From: Bradyrhizobium arachidis
Lineage (GTDB): Bacteria > Pseudomonadota > Alphaproteobacteria > Rhizobiales > Xanthobacteraceae
DNA length: 64,000 bases
NCBI RefSeq assembly: GCF_024758505.1
Contig: NZ_CP077970.1
Location: 7,688,001 to 7,752,000 of the forward strand
Direction: 5' to 3'
The position numbers and the translations under genes were made by a program. The notes below the pieces were generated by a model. That model saw only the letters and a list, made by a program, of their open reading frames with translations, was not told the origin of the DNA and made no database searches. Shown one piece after another: positions 42,695 through 51,895 of this stretch. Position 1 is the first letter of the stretch. Each line of letters starts with the position of its first letter.

Positions 42695-43363
42695 CTAGTT
42701 CGGCCGCGCCATCAGCGCCACCACAGCGGAGCGCGTCTCCACGCCGAGCTTCTCGAAGATATGGATCAGGTGCGTCTTCACCGTCGCCTGGCCGATCTTC
42801 AGGCACTCGCCGATCTCGCGATTGGTGCGGCCGCAGCACAGAAGCCGCACCACGTCCATCTCGCGGCTGGTCAGGCCATAGCGTTGCCCGTCATCGGATG
42901 CGGCCGAGCGGCCGACAAGGTTGAACTGGAGATACTGGTGAATCTTCCGGGCGATGGTCACGGCGCCCTCCGGGATCCTCGCGTCCCTGTCCCATGCGAC
43001 ACTCATGCCAGCGACGATCTGGTCGCCGCGCCGGAAGAAAAAATCGACCATGTCGACGATCCCGCACTGATCGACGAAGGAGCGGTACAGCGCCGTCTCG
43101 CGCGGCTGCCGATCGGCAATCGTGTTACTCAGGCGTGCGACCGCAAGGCCCCCCGCATGACGAGGATGCTGCGGGTCAAACTCGCTCATACCCTCGAGAT
43201 ACTGCCGATGAAACGGCTCCGGAATGCCGGACAGAAGGAAGCGCCTGAGGTTATAGGTCTCGTCGACCTCATAGAAAGCGGTCGCCGACCCGTCCAGCAT
43301 GGACTGGGCAAAATGCACGGCTTCGCTCGTTGCCGGATCCGAGCGGCCCATGAGCATCAGCAT
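42695..43363 (-). CDS. LuxR-type HTH transcriptional regulator
   Basis: 222 residues. The C-terminal GerE/LuxR DNA-binding domain is clear: YGLTSREMDVVRLLCCGRTNREIGECLKIGQATVKTHLIHIFEKLGV. The N-terminal 150 residues (FYEVDETYNLRRFLLSGIPEPFHRQYLEGM onward) match no acyl-homoserine-lactone or receiver domain that I know, so it is not an ordinary LuxR or response regulator. ATG at 43363 follows GAGGAGGG. It converges with the aminotransferase gene (21 bases between stops) and probably controls the adjacent amine operons. Confidence 0.88.
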   Translation of the reverse strand: MLMLMGRSDPATSEAVHFAQSMLDGSATAFYEVDETYNLRRFLLSGIPEPFHRQYLEGMSEFDPQHPRHAGGLAVARLSNTIADRQPRETALYRSFVDQCGIVDMVDFFFRRGDQIVAGMSVAWDRDARIPEGAVTIARKIHQYLQFNLVGRSAASDDGQRYGLTSREMDVVRLLCCGRTNREIGECLKIGQATVKTHLIHIFEKLGVETRSAVVALMARPN

Positions 43364-43524
43364 GGCCTACCCTCCTCGATTCCACTCCATTCGGGACATC
43401 TGGCGCGTCCTCGCATAAGCGACGCTGGGACACGCACAGCACTTAGTCAAGCAATTTCCGGACCACGGCTTTTACGTGACATGAACTTCGGTCCGGTCGG
43501 ATTTGCGCCTCCACCGATTGGTTG

Positions 43525-43658
43525 ATTGACGGGGCAGTGATCAACGGCCGCGACGCGGCCAAGCTCGACAGGACCGCCACTGAATTGCGAAGCATTGCGC
43601 CAAGGCGACGTCACCGCCGTGGCGCCGACGTCACCACCACCGACGGTCAGGCGCCGCG
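43525..43658 (+). pseudogene. Decayed fragment of a short-chain dehydrogenase
   Basis: Translation in one frame gives VINGRDAAKLDRTATELR, then SIAPRRRHRRGADVTTTDGQ. VINGRD..KLDRTA.ELR is the beta2-alpha3 region of many SDRs, and moving frame through the RRRHRRG stretch gives GDVTAVA before returning to ADVTTTDGQ. So two small indels have broken a former SDR coding stretch. There is no glycine-rich start motif upstream and no catalytic Tyr/Lys; only about 45 codons remain. The rest of 43364-43659 shows nothing else. Confidence 0.45.
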
Positions 43659-43659
43659 C

Positions 43660-44568
43660 CTATTTCAGGTAACTCGCGAGATTCATGCTCAGAATTTTTC
43701 CGAGCGCCGAGTAGGACGCGGTGAGTTGGGACTGGTAGGTCGAGAGCTGCGCCGTGATCGCCGCAACGTCGACGCTGGTCAGGTCGCTCGACAGCGTCTC
43801 GGCAAAACCCTTGTAGTCGCTCTGCCGGGCGGTCGCCGTCTCGATCTGCGAGGCCGCGCTCGAAAGCCTCGCCTGCACGGCCGCCGTGTCGTCGAGCGCT
43901 GTGCCCGCCAGATCGAGCGCCGCGGTAATGTCGGAGGACGACAGCGAGGTGCTGTTGGCCACGAACTTCAGGACGCGCATCACCTCCTCGAACGCCGAAT
44001 TGTCAGCGGTCACGCCATAGGAGACGGTCTGGTCCGCGGAGACGCGGACCGAGGCGATTTCGCTGTCCCCCGAATAGTAGCTGGTATCCGCGGTCGTCGT
44101 CGATCCGGTGCCTGAGGCAAAGCTCGTGAGATCGACCGGCGCCGTCTCGGTCTTGCCGCCGGCAAACACATATTGGCCGTCATACTGCGTATTCAGCAGC
44201 GAACCCATCTGCTCCAGGAGTTGCTGCGCGGTTGATATCACCGAGCTCGTCTCGGTTGAGCTGCCGGTCGAGGCCGCCGTGAGCTGCGCACGCAGTTGCG
44301 TGACGATGTCTGTCACCGAGCCGACCGCGGAGTACATCACCTGGACCCTGCTGTCGGCGAGCGTCGCCGCGTCGATATGGGATTGCGCCCGTGTCACCGA
44401 AACCTGGAGATTGACCACGTGCTGCGCGGTCGAGCCATAGCCACCGAAATCGGTCGAGGTCACCCCGGATGATTCCTGGATCTGCTCGTTGGCCATGACC
44501 GATTGGATGCGCAACGCGTCCGCGATCATGGTGTTGGACTGCGCGAAGGTTGCAACCCGCATCGCCAT
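43660..44568 (-). CDS. flgL: Flagellar hook-filament junction protein FlgL
   Basis: 302 residues of the flagellin-like family. The N-terminus MAMRVATFAQSNTMIADALRIQSVMANEQIQ and the C-terminus ending YSALGKILSMNLASYLK are the conserved coiled ends; the centre is Ser/Thr-rich and carries QYDGQYVFAGGKTETAPV, typical of FlgL. ATG at 44568 sits after GGAGGAGG; an upstream GTG at 44574 is the only alternative. Last gene of the leftward flagellar run, 14 bases after flgK. Confidence 0.9.
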   Translation of the reverse strand: MAMRVATFAQSNTMIADALRIQSVMANEQIQESSGVTSTDFGGYGSTAQHVVNLQVSVTRAQSHIDAATLADSRVQVMYSAVGSVTDIVTQLRAQLTAASTGSSTETSSVISTAQQLLEQMGSLLNTQYDGQYVFAGGKTETAPVDLTSFASGTGSTTTADTSYYSGDSEIASVRVSADQTVSYGVTADNSAFEEVMRVLKFVANSTSLSSSDITAALDLAGTALDDTAAVQARLSSAASQIETATARQSDYKGFAETLSSDLTSVDVAAITAQLSTYQSQLTASYSALGKILSMNLASYLK

Positions 44569-44582
44569 CGGCACCTCCTCCT

Positions 44583-46331
44583 TTAGGCCGATTGCACGGC
44601 GGTGAGAAGCGCCGAGTACATCGTGTTGATGGCCTGGATCAGCGCGGACGCCGCGGAGTATTTGTTCTGCAACGTGCTCAGCCGCGCCGACTCCTCGTCG
44701 AGATTCACACCCGACTGCGAGGAGAGCGAGCTCGCATAGGTCGACTGCGCCGTTTCCTTCGCTGTGTAGGTCGAGGAGGCCTGCGACGACTTGCTCGCGA
44801 CGTCCGAGACGATCGTGGCCGCATAGTCGGCAAAGGAGCCCGTGGTCGCAGCGAGCCCGCCAGCGGCCGCAAAACTGCGCGAGCCGGTCAGCATGTCGTA
44901 GAGATCGTTGACAACAGTGGCCGAGCCCGACGACAGCACCTGGCTGCCGACCGTCAGCGTCGACGACGAATCCAGCGTGGCGAGCGGCAACTCGGAGGTG
45001 CCGGACAGAATGCTGCTGTTGACGGCAAAGTCCGCGGCGCCGGTTCCGGTGACGATGTCGTTCAGTCCGAAATATACGGAAAATCCCTCGCCGGAGCTGC
45101 CGACGGAGCTGGTCATCTCGCTAGTCGCGATGCCATTGCCGGAGCCCGTCGCGGAGATCGAGAGATGACCCTTGGCATCGACCGACGCCGACAGGCCGGA
45201 AATGCCGTTGATGGCGGTCACGAGGTCGCCGACCGTCGCGTAGGACGACAGGTCGAGATCGCTATAGGACACCAGATTGCCGCTCTGGTCGGTGACGGCA
45301 AGGCGCACCGTACCGGTCGCCGAGAGCGCGTCCGTGCTGGCGACCGCCGACGTCCCGGTCAGGCTGGTCGGCGGCGGCACCGACGAGGCGCTGTTCGACA
45401 CGCCGTTCAGGGCGGAGGCGAGCTGTTGGGCAAGCTGGTCGAGCTGGGACTGTGCGGCAGGCAAGGTCTTGTCGCGCAGGGCGACGAGCGCGCCGATGTC
45501 GCCGCTCGTGATCTGGGACGTGATGTCGACACCATTCACGGTGATGGCGCTGAAACTCGTCGATGACGTGACGCTGGCGGCGGTCGTGTAGCTGATCGTG
45601 TGCGCGGTGCTGTCGACCAGCGCCTGGCCAGACGTCGTGTAGACCTGGAGGTCGCCGTTCGACGCGGTAAAATAGCTGACGTTCATCTTCGACGCGAGCT
45701 CCTGCAGCGCAGTGTTGCGCTGGTCCTCCAGGTCGGCGGTCGACTGGCCGGACGCGGCGACTTGCTTGATCTCAGCGTTGAGGTCGGCGATCTCTTGCAG
45801 ATCCTCGTTCGCGTCGTCGACCGAGGAGGCGATGTCCTGGTCAGCATTGGAGCGGAGTTTCTGGATGCCGGCCGAGGTTTCCCGAAGCTGGCTCGCGACG
45901 TCGTCGAGCGCGCTCACCACGTTGGATTGCAGCGACGCGCTGCTCGGCGTGCTTGCGAGCGATGACAGCGCCGACTCCAGCGAGGCCAGCGTATTGGCGA
46001 GTGAGGTTCCAGTCGACGAGCTGTCCGAGGTACCGGTCGAACCATATAGCTTCTGCAGCGAGGTCAGATAGGTGTTGGTGGTATCGGCCGCGCCGAGCTC
46101 CGAGGTGGCGCCGATCAGCGACTTCAGCAACAGCTTGTCAACGGTCGAGCTGATGCCGGTCACCGTGACACCGGTGCCGACACCGTTAGTGACGCTGCTC
46201 GACTGGTTCGCGGTCTTCCGGGTATAGCCGGTCGTGTCGGCGTTGGAGATGTTCGACGACGTGACGCTGATCTGGACCTGCGTGGCCGAGAGCCCGCTGA
46301 AGGCGACCAGTCGTGCGATATCGAGCGACAC
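44583..46331 (-). CDS. flgK: Flagellar hook-associated protein FlgK
   Basis: 582 residues. FSGLSATQVQISVTSSNISNADTTGYTRK is the standard FlgK N-terminal motif, the middle contains VNGVDITSQITSGDIGALVALRD, and the end holds GVNLDEESARLSTLQNKYSAASALIQAINTMYSALL, the FlgK C-terminal helix. First of the two junction proteins between hook and filament. It lies 18 bases below the FlgN-like gene. Confidence 0.92.
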   Translation of the reverse strand: MSLDIARLVAFSGLSATQVQISVTSSNISNADTTGYTRKTANQSSSVTNGVGTGVTVTGISSTVDKLLLKSLIGATSELGAADTTNTYLTSLQKLYGSTGTSDSSSTGTSLANTLASLESALSSLASTPSSASLQSNVVSALDDVASQLRETSAGIQKLRSNADQDIASSVDDANEDLQEIADLNAEIKQVAASGQSTADLEDQRNTALQELASKMNVSYFTASNGDLQVYTTSGQALVDSTAHTISYTTAASVTSSTSFSAITVNGVDITSQITSGDIGALVALRDKTLPAAQSQLDQLAQQLASALNGVSNSASSVPPPTSLTGTSAVASTDALSATGTVRLAVTDQSGNLVSYSDLDLSSYATVGDLVTAINGISGLSASVDAKGHLSISATGSGNGIATSEMTSSVGSSGEGFSVYFGLNDIVTGTGAADFAVNSSILSGTSELPLATLDSSSTLTVGSQVLSSGSATVVNDLYDMLTGSRSFAAAGGLAATTGSFADYAATIVSDVASKSSQASSTYTAKETAQSTYASSLSSQSGVNLDEESARLSTLQNKYSAASALIQAINTMYSALLTAVQSA

Positions 46332-46349
46332 AGCGGCCTCCCCGTTCCG

Positions 46350-46808
46350 TCAGGCGCGCCGGCTGGTGCCGCTGGAGACGGCCCGTGCGGCGGCGACACG
46401 GCCAGAGGCGCCATAGGGTGACACCGCGGCGATCTGCTCGCGGATCGCCTGCATCACCGCCTCGATCCGGCGGTTGCTGGCCTCGATCGCCGCACGCAAT
46501 CGCACGAGGTTCTCGTCCATGGCCAAACGCAGCTTCAAAATCCGCTCCATCAGCTGCTCGCGCAGGATCCGGTCCTTGACGTGCAGGCTGGTGGTGCCGC
46601 CGGCGCATTCGGCGACGGTCCGCTCGAACAGCTCGGCCAGCCGGTTCTTCTCATCGACCTGCTTCATGCGCGAGGCGGGCAGCCCCTTGGCGAGCTCCGC
46701 ATTCTCTTCGGCAACCAGAGTGGTCAACACGTCGATCAGCGCGATCAGCGACTTGATCCGGGTATCGCCCGCAGCTGCACTGGTCCTGGTAAGCTCTGCC
46801 TGTTTCAT
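46350..46808 (-). CDS. FlgN-like flagellar export chaperone (tentative)
   Basis: 152 residues, mostly helical with long heptad-like stretches (IKSLIALIDVLTTLVAEENAELAKG, RLAELFERTVAECAG, ILKLRLAMDENLVRLRAAIEASNRRIEAVMQAI). FlgN-type chaperones of FlgK and FlgL have this size and form, and the gene sits directly upstream of flgK, where flgN is often found. The C-terminal 20 residues are Ala/Ser/Arg-rich. Sequence match to FlgN is by shape and place only. ATG at 46808 is preferred, with GTG at 46823 possible. Confidence 0.6.
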   Translation of the reverse strand: MKQAELTRTSAAAGDTRIKSLIALIDVLTTLVAEENAELAKGLPASRMKQVDEKNRLAELFERTVAECAGGTTSLHVKDRILREQLMERILKLRLAMDENLVRLRAAIEASNRRIEAVMQAIREQIAAVSPYGASGRVAAARAVSSGTSRRA

Positions 46809-46832
46809 GTTCGTTGCCTTCACATCATTCGC

Positions 46833-47093
46833 TTAATTCCGCGGTCGGCTGCGGCCCGCCTGTGACCCGCGCAGATAAGCGCCGATCGCGGTCGTTCGTA
46901 CCGATGCGCGCCGCATCTCGTCCTCGACCTGTGCGCACTCGCGCAGCAGGCCGCAGCGCGTCGTCTCGATGTCGTCTAGCAGCGCCAGCACTTGTCCGCG
47001 ATCGGCGGTTTTCGCGGTGCCTGCGCGCGTCACCAGCCGCTTGAGGCGCAGCAGCAGCCCCTCGCCGACGGCATGATCCCTGACGCCGCCCAC
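46833..47093 (-). CDS. Small hypothetical protein in flagellar operon
   Basis: 86 residues, start GTG at 47093 after GAGG, three bases below the flgE stop. It is helical and charged (LLLRLKRLVTRAG, LALLDDIETTRCGLLRECAQVEDEMRRA) with two cysteines and a basic tail. No domain recognised. Length, position next to the FlgN-like gene and helix content would suit a second chaperone or export adaptor; that is conjecture. Confidence 0.55.
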   Translation of the reverse strand: MGGVRDHAVGEGLLLRLKRLVTRAGTAKTADRGQVLALLDDIETTRCGLLRECAQVEDEMRRASVRTTAIGAYLRGSQAGRSRPRN

Positions 47094-47096
47094 GGC

Positions 47097-48354
47097 CTAC
47101 CTCATCGCCGAGATCAACGTGTCGTACATCTTGTTGACGGTCGAGATGACCTGCGATGCCGCGGAATAAGCCTGCTGCGCCGAGATCATGCTGGAGAACT
47201 GGCTGCTGGTATCAGTGGTCGAGGATTCGAGCTCGCTGCCGTAGATGGTGCCCGCGCCGTTCTCGCCTGAGGCCTGCAGCGCTGCGTCGCCCGACGTCAC
47301 GGTCGCCGAATAGATGCCGTCGCTCTGCGCCGAAAGGCCATTCGGATCGGAGAAGGTCGCCACCGCGCTCTTGTAGATCGGAATGGTCTTGCCATTGGAA
47401 TAGGTGGCCTCGACGAGGCCGCTCTTCCCAATCGCGATGCTGGAGAGTTTTCCATAGGACAGGCCGTCCGACGTGATGCTGGTGAGGTTCACCGACGGCG
47501 TCGTCTCACCCGAGGCATACTGCGTCAGGCCGTCGGTTGCGCCGGCGGTGCCGAGATCGAGCGTGATGGTGCTGTCGGTGGCGCCGTCGGTCCAGCCCGT
47601 CACCGAGATCGTCGCCGGGCTCGGGCTGGTGCTAGCGAGCGAACCGTCGCTGTTGAAGGTGATATCGACGGTTCCGCTCGCCGTGCCGGTGGAAGTGGTC
47701 GTGTCCGAGGCCGACGTCGGATTGGCGAAACTCGCGCTCCAGGTGTTGGTGGCTGTCTTGGTCCAGGTGATCTGGATCGAGTTGGCCGCACCGAGCGAGT
47801 CGTAGACCGTCATCGAAGGTATCGCCGGTGGCGGCATCGGACGGCAGGTTCGCCGCGATCGTAGTCTTGGTGGTAGCGCTGCCGCTGCTCGATGCGACCT
47901 GGGTGTCGATGGCCTGGAGGCTGCTCGCCGATTCGTTGCCGACGACGTTGCCCTCAGCGTCGGTGCGCCAGCCCTCCAGATAGTAGCCGTTGTTCTCCAG
48001 ATAGCCTTCGTTGTTGATCGTGAAGGCGCCGTTGCGGGTGTAAGAGACCGTGCCGCCGGCCGTGGCGTCGGTCACCACGAAGAAGCCGCTGCCCTGGATC
48101 GCGACGTCGGTGGCGTTCGATGTCGCCGCGAGCAGTCCCTGCTGGGTGATGTTGGCGCGGCCGGAGACGGTGACGCCACCCGACGCATAGGAGGTCGCAT
48201 TGCTCGAGGCGGTGACGAGCGCATCGAACATCGCCGACGTCGTCTTGTAGCCCGTCGTGTCCGAGTTGGCGATATTGTCGGAGATCATCGACAGGGACTG
48301 GCTCTGCGCGCTGAGCGCCGAGATTGCCGAGGAAAGTGCGCCGGTGAGACTCAT
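47097..48354 (-). pseudogene. flgE: Flagellar hook protein FlgE, frameshifted
   Basis: The first 179 codons from ATG 48354 encode a normal FlgE N-terminus: MSLTGALSSAISALSAQSQS, then NIANSDTTGYKTTSAMFDA and GSGFFVV. At about 47813-47817 the frame breaks. After GDTF the sequence reads DDGLRL in frame 1, but the expected SMTVYDSLG continues in frame 2 down to the C-terminal NKMYDTLISAMR at 47097. The total is 1258 bases, two short of 420 codons. The local TTCGATGACG looks like TTC TCG ATG ACG with one TC lost, that is, a 2-base deletion in a TCTC tract. Frame 1 would end at 47632 with a wrong tail of about 60 residues. Sequencing error cannot be excluded. Confidence 0.85.
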
Positions 48355-48373
48355 GGGAAAACTCCGGATGAAA

Positions 48374-49039
48374 TCAGGACGTGACGCCGATGATGTTGGC
48401 GGCGCTGACCGAGACGCCGCCGACCGTGAGCGACGGCGTCGAGGTCGAGGTGTCGATGCCGGTCACCGTGCCGGTGACGGTCGTGTAGTAGAGGACCGAG
48501 TTTCCGGCCGAGTCGGTCGCGGTGACGGAGATCGTGTACTGGCCGCCATCAGAGAGCTGGTTGCCGCTGGAGTCCTTGCCGTCCCAGGTGAAACTGTTGG
48601 AGCCGGAGTTACCGGTGCCCGAACCGGTCCACACCGTGTTGCCCGAGGAGTCCTTGATGCTGATCGAGACGTTCTCGGCCGCCGAGGACAGCGAATAACC
48701 GAACGTCGCTGAGCCGTTGCTGAGCGTCGCCGTATCGGTCTTTGCCTCGACGGTGTGGCCGATGTAATTGACCGAGTTCAGCGTCACGAGGCTGGAGAAC
48801 GAGCTCGCCAGCGCCGAGAGATTGCTGTTGATCGACTGCTGCGAACTAAAATTGGCGTAGGAGGTGAGCTGGTTGATGAAGTCGGTCGTCGAGGTCGCGT
48901 TCAGCGGATCCTGGTTCTGCAACTCGCTGACGAGCAGGCTCAGGAAATCGCTCGACGTCAGCCCTGACGTTGCGGACGAGCTCGTCGACGTCGTCGTCGT
49001 TGTTGCAGTTGAGACGGAACTCGTCGCGGAAACGGTCAT
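48374..49039 (-). CDS. flgD: Flagellar hook capping protein FlgD
   Basis: 221 residues. The N-terminal FlgD signature LTSSDFLSLLVSELQNQDPLNATSTTDFINQLTSYANFSSQQSIN is preceded by a Thr/Ser-rich leader. The C-terminal tudor/FnIII-like part includes FTWDGKDSSGNQLSDGGQYTISVTATD. ATG at 49039 follows GGGGTG; the earlier in-frame ATG adds 14 unlike residues. It caps the growing hook; 19 bases upstream of flgE. Confidence 0.9.
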   Translation of the reverse strand: MTVSATSSVSTATTTTTSTSSSATSGLTSSDFLSLLVSELQNQDPLNATSTTDFINQLTSYANFSSQQSINSNLSALASSFSSLVTLNSVNYIGHTVEAKTDTATLSNGSATFGYSLSSAAENVSISIKDSSGNTVWTGSGTGNSGSNSFTWDGKDSSGNQLSDGGQYTISVTATDSAGNSVLYYTTVTGTVTGIDTSTSTPSLTVGGVSVSAANIIGVTS

Positions 49040-49248
49040 CGCACACCCCGGTTCAAGGCCGACCTGTGCGCTCTTCGTCACGAAGCGGTTGCGCAGAGAT
49101 CCCAGTGCTGATGAAACGGGTCGCGGTGCGAATTCAGGCGCGGAATTGCGCGTGTTCGAACGCTGCCTAAGGCGGCAAAATCTGCCGCGTCTGCAGCGTC
49201 AATTCGAAAATGACCAGTGTTGAAATGTGGACGCGAAACAGCGGGCGT

Positions 49249-49521
49249 TCAGCCCCTCGCGGTCTCGCCCTCGCTGTGCGCCTCGGCGGCGTCGGTGCTC
49301 CGCTTGGTCGCCGCGGTAACGATGCGATCGGCGAGACCAGCCGGCGCCCGGACCGGCGGCGCGGCCAGAGCGGCACGAAGTTCGCACGCTTCGGCAAGTA
49401 AAGATTGCGCCTCAGCAGATTCGGCCAGCAAGCGTTCGGCAGGCAAACGGCGATCATCAGGCCAAAGCGAGAGATCCTCGCCCAGCCGATCGATCAGGTC
49501 CTCAAACTCGGTGACGTCCAT
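49249..49521 (-). CDS. Small acidic hypothetical protein in flagellar/ECF locus
   Basis: 90 residues from MDVTEFEDLIDRLGEDLSLW. The pattern DRLGEDLSLWPDDRR...AESAEAQSLLAEACELRAAL...APAGLADRIV is a short helical protein type that in Bradyrhizobium-like genomes tends to accompany ECF sigma genes (from memory). No membrane segment is seen. Start is uncertain: in-frame ATGs also lie at 49560 and 49665. It could be a sigma-binding protein or a flagellar regulator; no function is assigned. The gaps either side (49040-49248, 49522-49698) show nothing else. Confidence 0.55.
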   Translation of the reverse strand: MDVTEFEDLIDRLGEDLSLWPDDRRLPAERLLAESAEAQSLLAEACELRAALAAPPVRAPAGLADRIVTAATKRSTDAAEAHSEGETARG

Positions 49522-49698
49522 CGTCCGGATATCCGCCTCGCCAAGCCCCTCATAGAGCATTGCAGGCGACGCGGAAACCGAATTCACACTGTTAGCCGCG
49601 CCAAAGCGCGCCGGCATGGCCGGAACAGCGGCCAAAGACGGCCTGCGGCCGCAGCTCCCGGTCATCCGCAGCAGACCGGAACCGCCCGGCTCCCGCGG

Positions 49699-50118
49699 TT
49701 ACCACTTCAGTGCCGAATCGGCCTTGCCGCCCCGGCGCGTCGCGTCGACAAACTCCCAAGCTTCGCGCATCTCGGTCAGGCCGGCAATGATCCGCCCGAA
49801 ACTCTCGCGGGCATGCGGCCGGCCGTAGGCCTTCAGGCTCGCCAGGATCAGGGCGCTATAGGTCTGGTACAGCCGCTCGGCAACCGCGCCGCCATTGGTG
49901 AAATCGAGATTGTGGCTGAGCCCCCGCAGGATGGCGGTTGCCTTCGTCAGATGTTCATGCCCTTCCTCGAAACGCCGCGCCTCCTGGGCGACCAGCGCCT
50001 TCTGGAGGAAGGAGACCGCTCCGCCGAGAAGCATCGACACCGCCTTCAGCGGCGGCACGGTGGTCGCAGCTCCCCGATAGGCCTGGTTGGCCATGTATGC
50101 CATCTGGTTATGCATCAT
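49699..50118 (-). CDS. fliS: Flagellin export chaperone FliS
   Basis: 139 residues. The N-terminal NQMAYMANQAYRGAATTVPPLKAVSMLLGGAVSFLQKAL and GLSHNLDFTNGGAVAERLYQTYSAL fit the FliS four-helix fold, which keeps flagellin unfolded before export. It lies right after fliD, the common fliD-fliS order. Start is ambiguous among GTG 50121, ATG 50118 and ATG 50115. Confidence 0.85.
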   Translation of the reverse strand: MMHNQMAYMANQAYRGAATTVPPLKAVSMLLGGAVSFLQKALVAQEARRFEEGHEHLTKATAILRGLSHNLDFTNGGAVAERLYQTYSALILASLKAYGRPHARESFGRIIAGLTEMREAWEFVDATRRGGKADSALKW

Positions 50119-50139
50119 CACTCACTCGATTCCACTGGA

Positions 50140-51822
50140 TCAATCGCTCGACGAAGCATTGAGCAGCGCCTTCAGATAGGTCAGCGTGCTGTTGGCGCTC
50201 TCAATCGCCGCCTGGTACTTCGCATACTGGGTCTGAAGCTGCGCTTGCAGCGTCGACGCCGCGCTGTTGATGTCGTCGACCTTCTGCTGGAGCTCGTCGT
50301 CGCGCGTCGTCAGATTGGTGATCAACGTTTGCAGCGCGCCGGTCGACGAAGAGTAGTTCTTGGCGACCTGATAGAGCTGCGTGGCGAGACCTGACGTCGA
50401 CGTCACCGTGATCGACTGCGAGGTCGAACCGCTATAGGTGAAGGCCATGCCGGCATAGATCGAGCCGGACGCGCCGATGATCGTACTGCCGCTGACGGTG
50501 AACAGCGACGAATCGCCGCCGATCGAAGCCGAGGCGAGATTGCCGTCGGAATCGACCGTGAGGTCCAGCGCGAAGGACTGCGGCGACGTGCCGGTGTTGA
50601 CGACGGTGAGCTGGTTCGACGACGTCGTGGTCTGCGCCGACAGGAGCTTGGTGACGCCGCTGAGATTGGTGCTCAGGATATCCGACAGCGTCGAGGTGTC
50701 GAGCTCGAGCTCGTTGTTCTCGTTGAAGGACAGGCCGAGATCGGCCATCGTCAGATCGCCGACGGTGCTGTTCAGCGCTGCCTGGAGCCGGTCCATGATG
50801 TTGCGCATGGTTCCGTCGCCGAACAGCACCGCGCTCGAGGATGCCGTGCCGTCGGTGTCGGTCGACTGCTGCGCGATGACCTCGTCGCGAAATGCATTGT
50901 AGTTGGTAACGAACGTCTCCAGCGCCGATTCGATCTGGCTGGTGTCGGTCTCGATGCTGATGTTCAGCGTCGTTCCATCCGGTGTCGCCTGGAGCAGATT
51001 GAACGTGACCCCCGTCAGGACGTCCGAGATGTCGTTGGTGTCGCGGGTCATCGCGATGCCGTCAAGGGTGAACTCGGCCGACTGTGCCTCCTGAAGCACG
51101 TCTGCAAACTCCCCGGAACTGTCGGTGACGCCGAGCTTGTTGAGGATGTCGTCGCCGGACGTGCTGGAATAGGCGATGTCGGCGGCGTCCTCCGTGCCCG
51201 TCAAGACCATCTCGTACGAGCCGCTCGACACCTGCACGATCGAGGCCTGGACGTTGGTCGTCGAGGTCTGGGCGTTGATGGCGTCGACAACGTCCTGGAG
51301 CGACATCGTGCTGGTCACCGTGATGTCGGCGGAAGAGCCGCCCGAAAGGCCGAGCGAGAAAGTCCCGGAATATCCAAGCTCGTCGGTCTGGCTCGACTGG
51401 GTGGTCCCAACCACCTTGTGCGCGGTGGCGAGCTGACTGATCGTCAGCGTGTGGTCGCCGGTCGCGGCGCCGTTCTTGATGGTCATGGACAGCGCCGACG
51501 AGGCGCTGACGTCCCCGCTCGAGCCGATGGTTGCCGAGCGGGTTGAAAATGCGTTGGTGGCAAGCGAATTGACCACCGACGTCGCGAGCGACGCCAGCCC
51601 GGAATACAGCGTCTTCAGGTCGCTTTGGAGCGTCTGATAGGCCGAGATCTTGGCCTGGTTGTTGGTGATCGACGTCGAGATCGTCGTCGCCTGCGTCGTC
51701 TTCGCGCTGACCGCGGCTTCGATCAACGCCGACCAGTCGATGCTGCTCGAATTGGTCGTCCCGCTCGTGGTGATCGAGACTCCCGAGCTCGCAGTGCTTG
51801 TGCTCGAACTGACGCTGGTCAC
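50140..51822 (-). CDS. fliD: Flagellar filament capping protein FliD
   Basis: 560 residues. N-terminal FliD segment: SSIDWSALIEAAVSAKTTQATTISTSITNNQAKISAYQTLQSDLKTLYSGLASLA. Middle: ATAHKVVGTTQSSQ and LTLSIS-like hook-associated domain. C-terminal FliD_C: ALETFVTNYNAFRDEVIAQQS, LFGDGTMRNIMDRLQAALN, LQTQYAKYQAAIESANSTLTYLKALL. Caps the filament and folds arriving flagellin. Follows fliC by 73 bases. Confidence 0.92.
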   Translation of the reverse strand: MTSVSSSTSTASSGVSITTSGTTNSSSIDWSALIEAAVSAKTTQATTISTSITNNQAKISAYQTLQSDLKTLYSGLASLATSVVNSLATNAFSTRSATIGSSGDVSASSALSMTIKNGAATGDHTLTISQLATAHKVVGTTQSSQTDELGYSGTFSLGLSGGSSADITVTSTMSLQDVVDAINAQTSTTNVQASIVQVSSGSYEMVLTGTEDAADIAYSSTSGDDILNKLGVTDSSGEFADVLQEAQSAEFTLDGIAMTRDTNDISDVLTGVTFNLLQATPDGTTLNISIETDTSQIESALETFVTNYNAFRDEVIAQQSTDTDGTASSSAVLFGDGTMRNIMDRLQAALNSTVGDLTMADLGLSFNENNELELDTSTLSDILSTNLSGVTKLLSAQTTTSSNQLTVVNTGTSPQSFALDLTVDSDGNLASASIGGDSSLFTVSGSTIIGASGSIYAGMAFTYSGSTSQSITVTSTSGLATQLYQVAKNYSSSTGALQTLITNLTTRDDELQQKVDDINSAASTLQAQLQTQYAKYQAAIESANSTLTYLKALLNASSSD

Positions 51823-51895
51823 TTGCCTGACGACCCCTTGAGAAGAGCCGGGCCAGCCTCATGCCGGCCCGGTCAGATCAGATCAGCCCGCGAAT

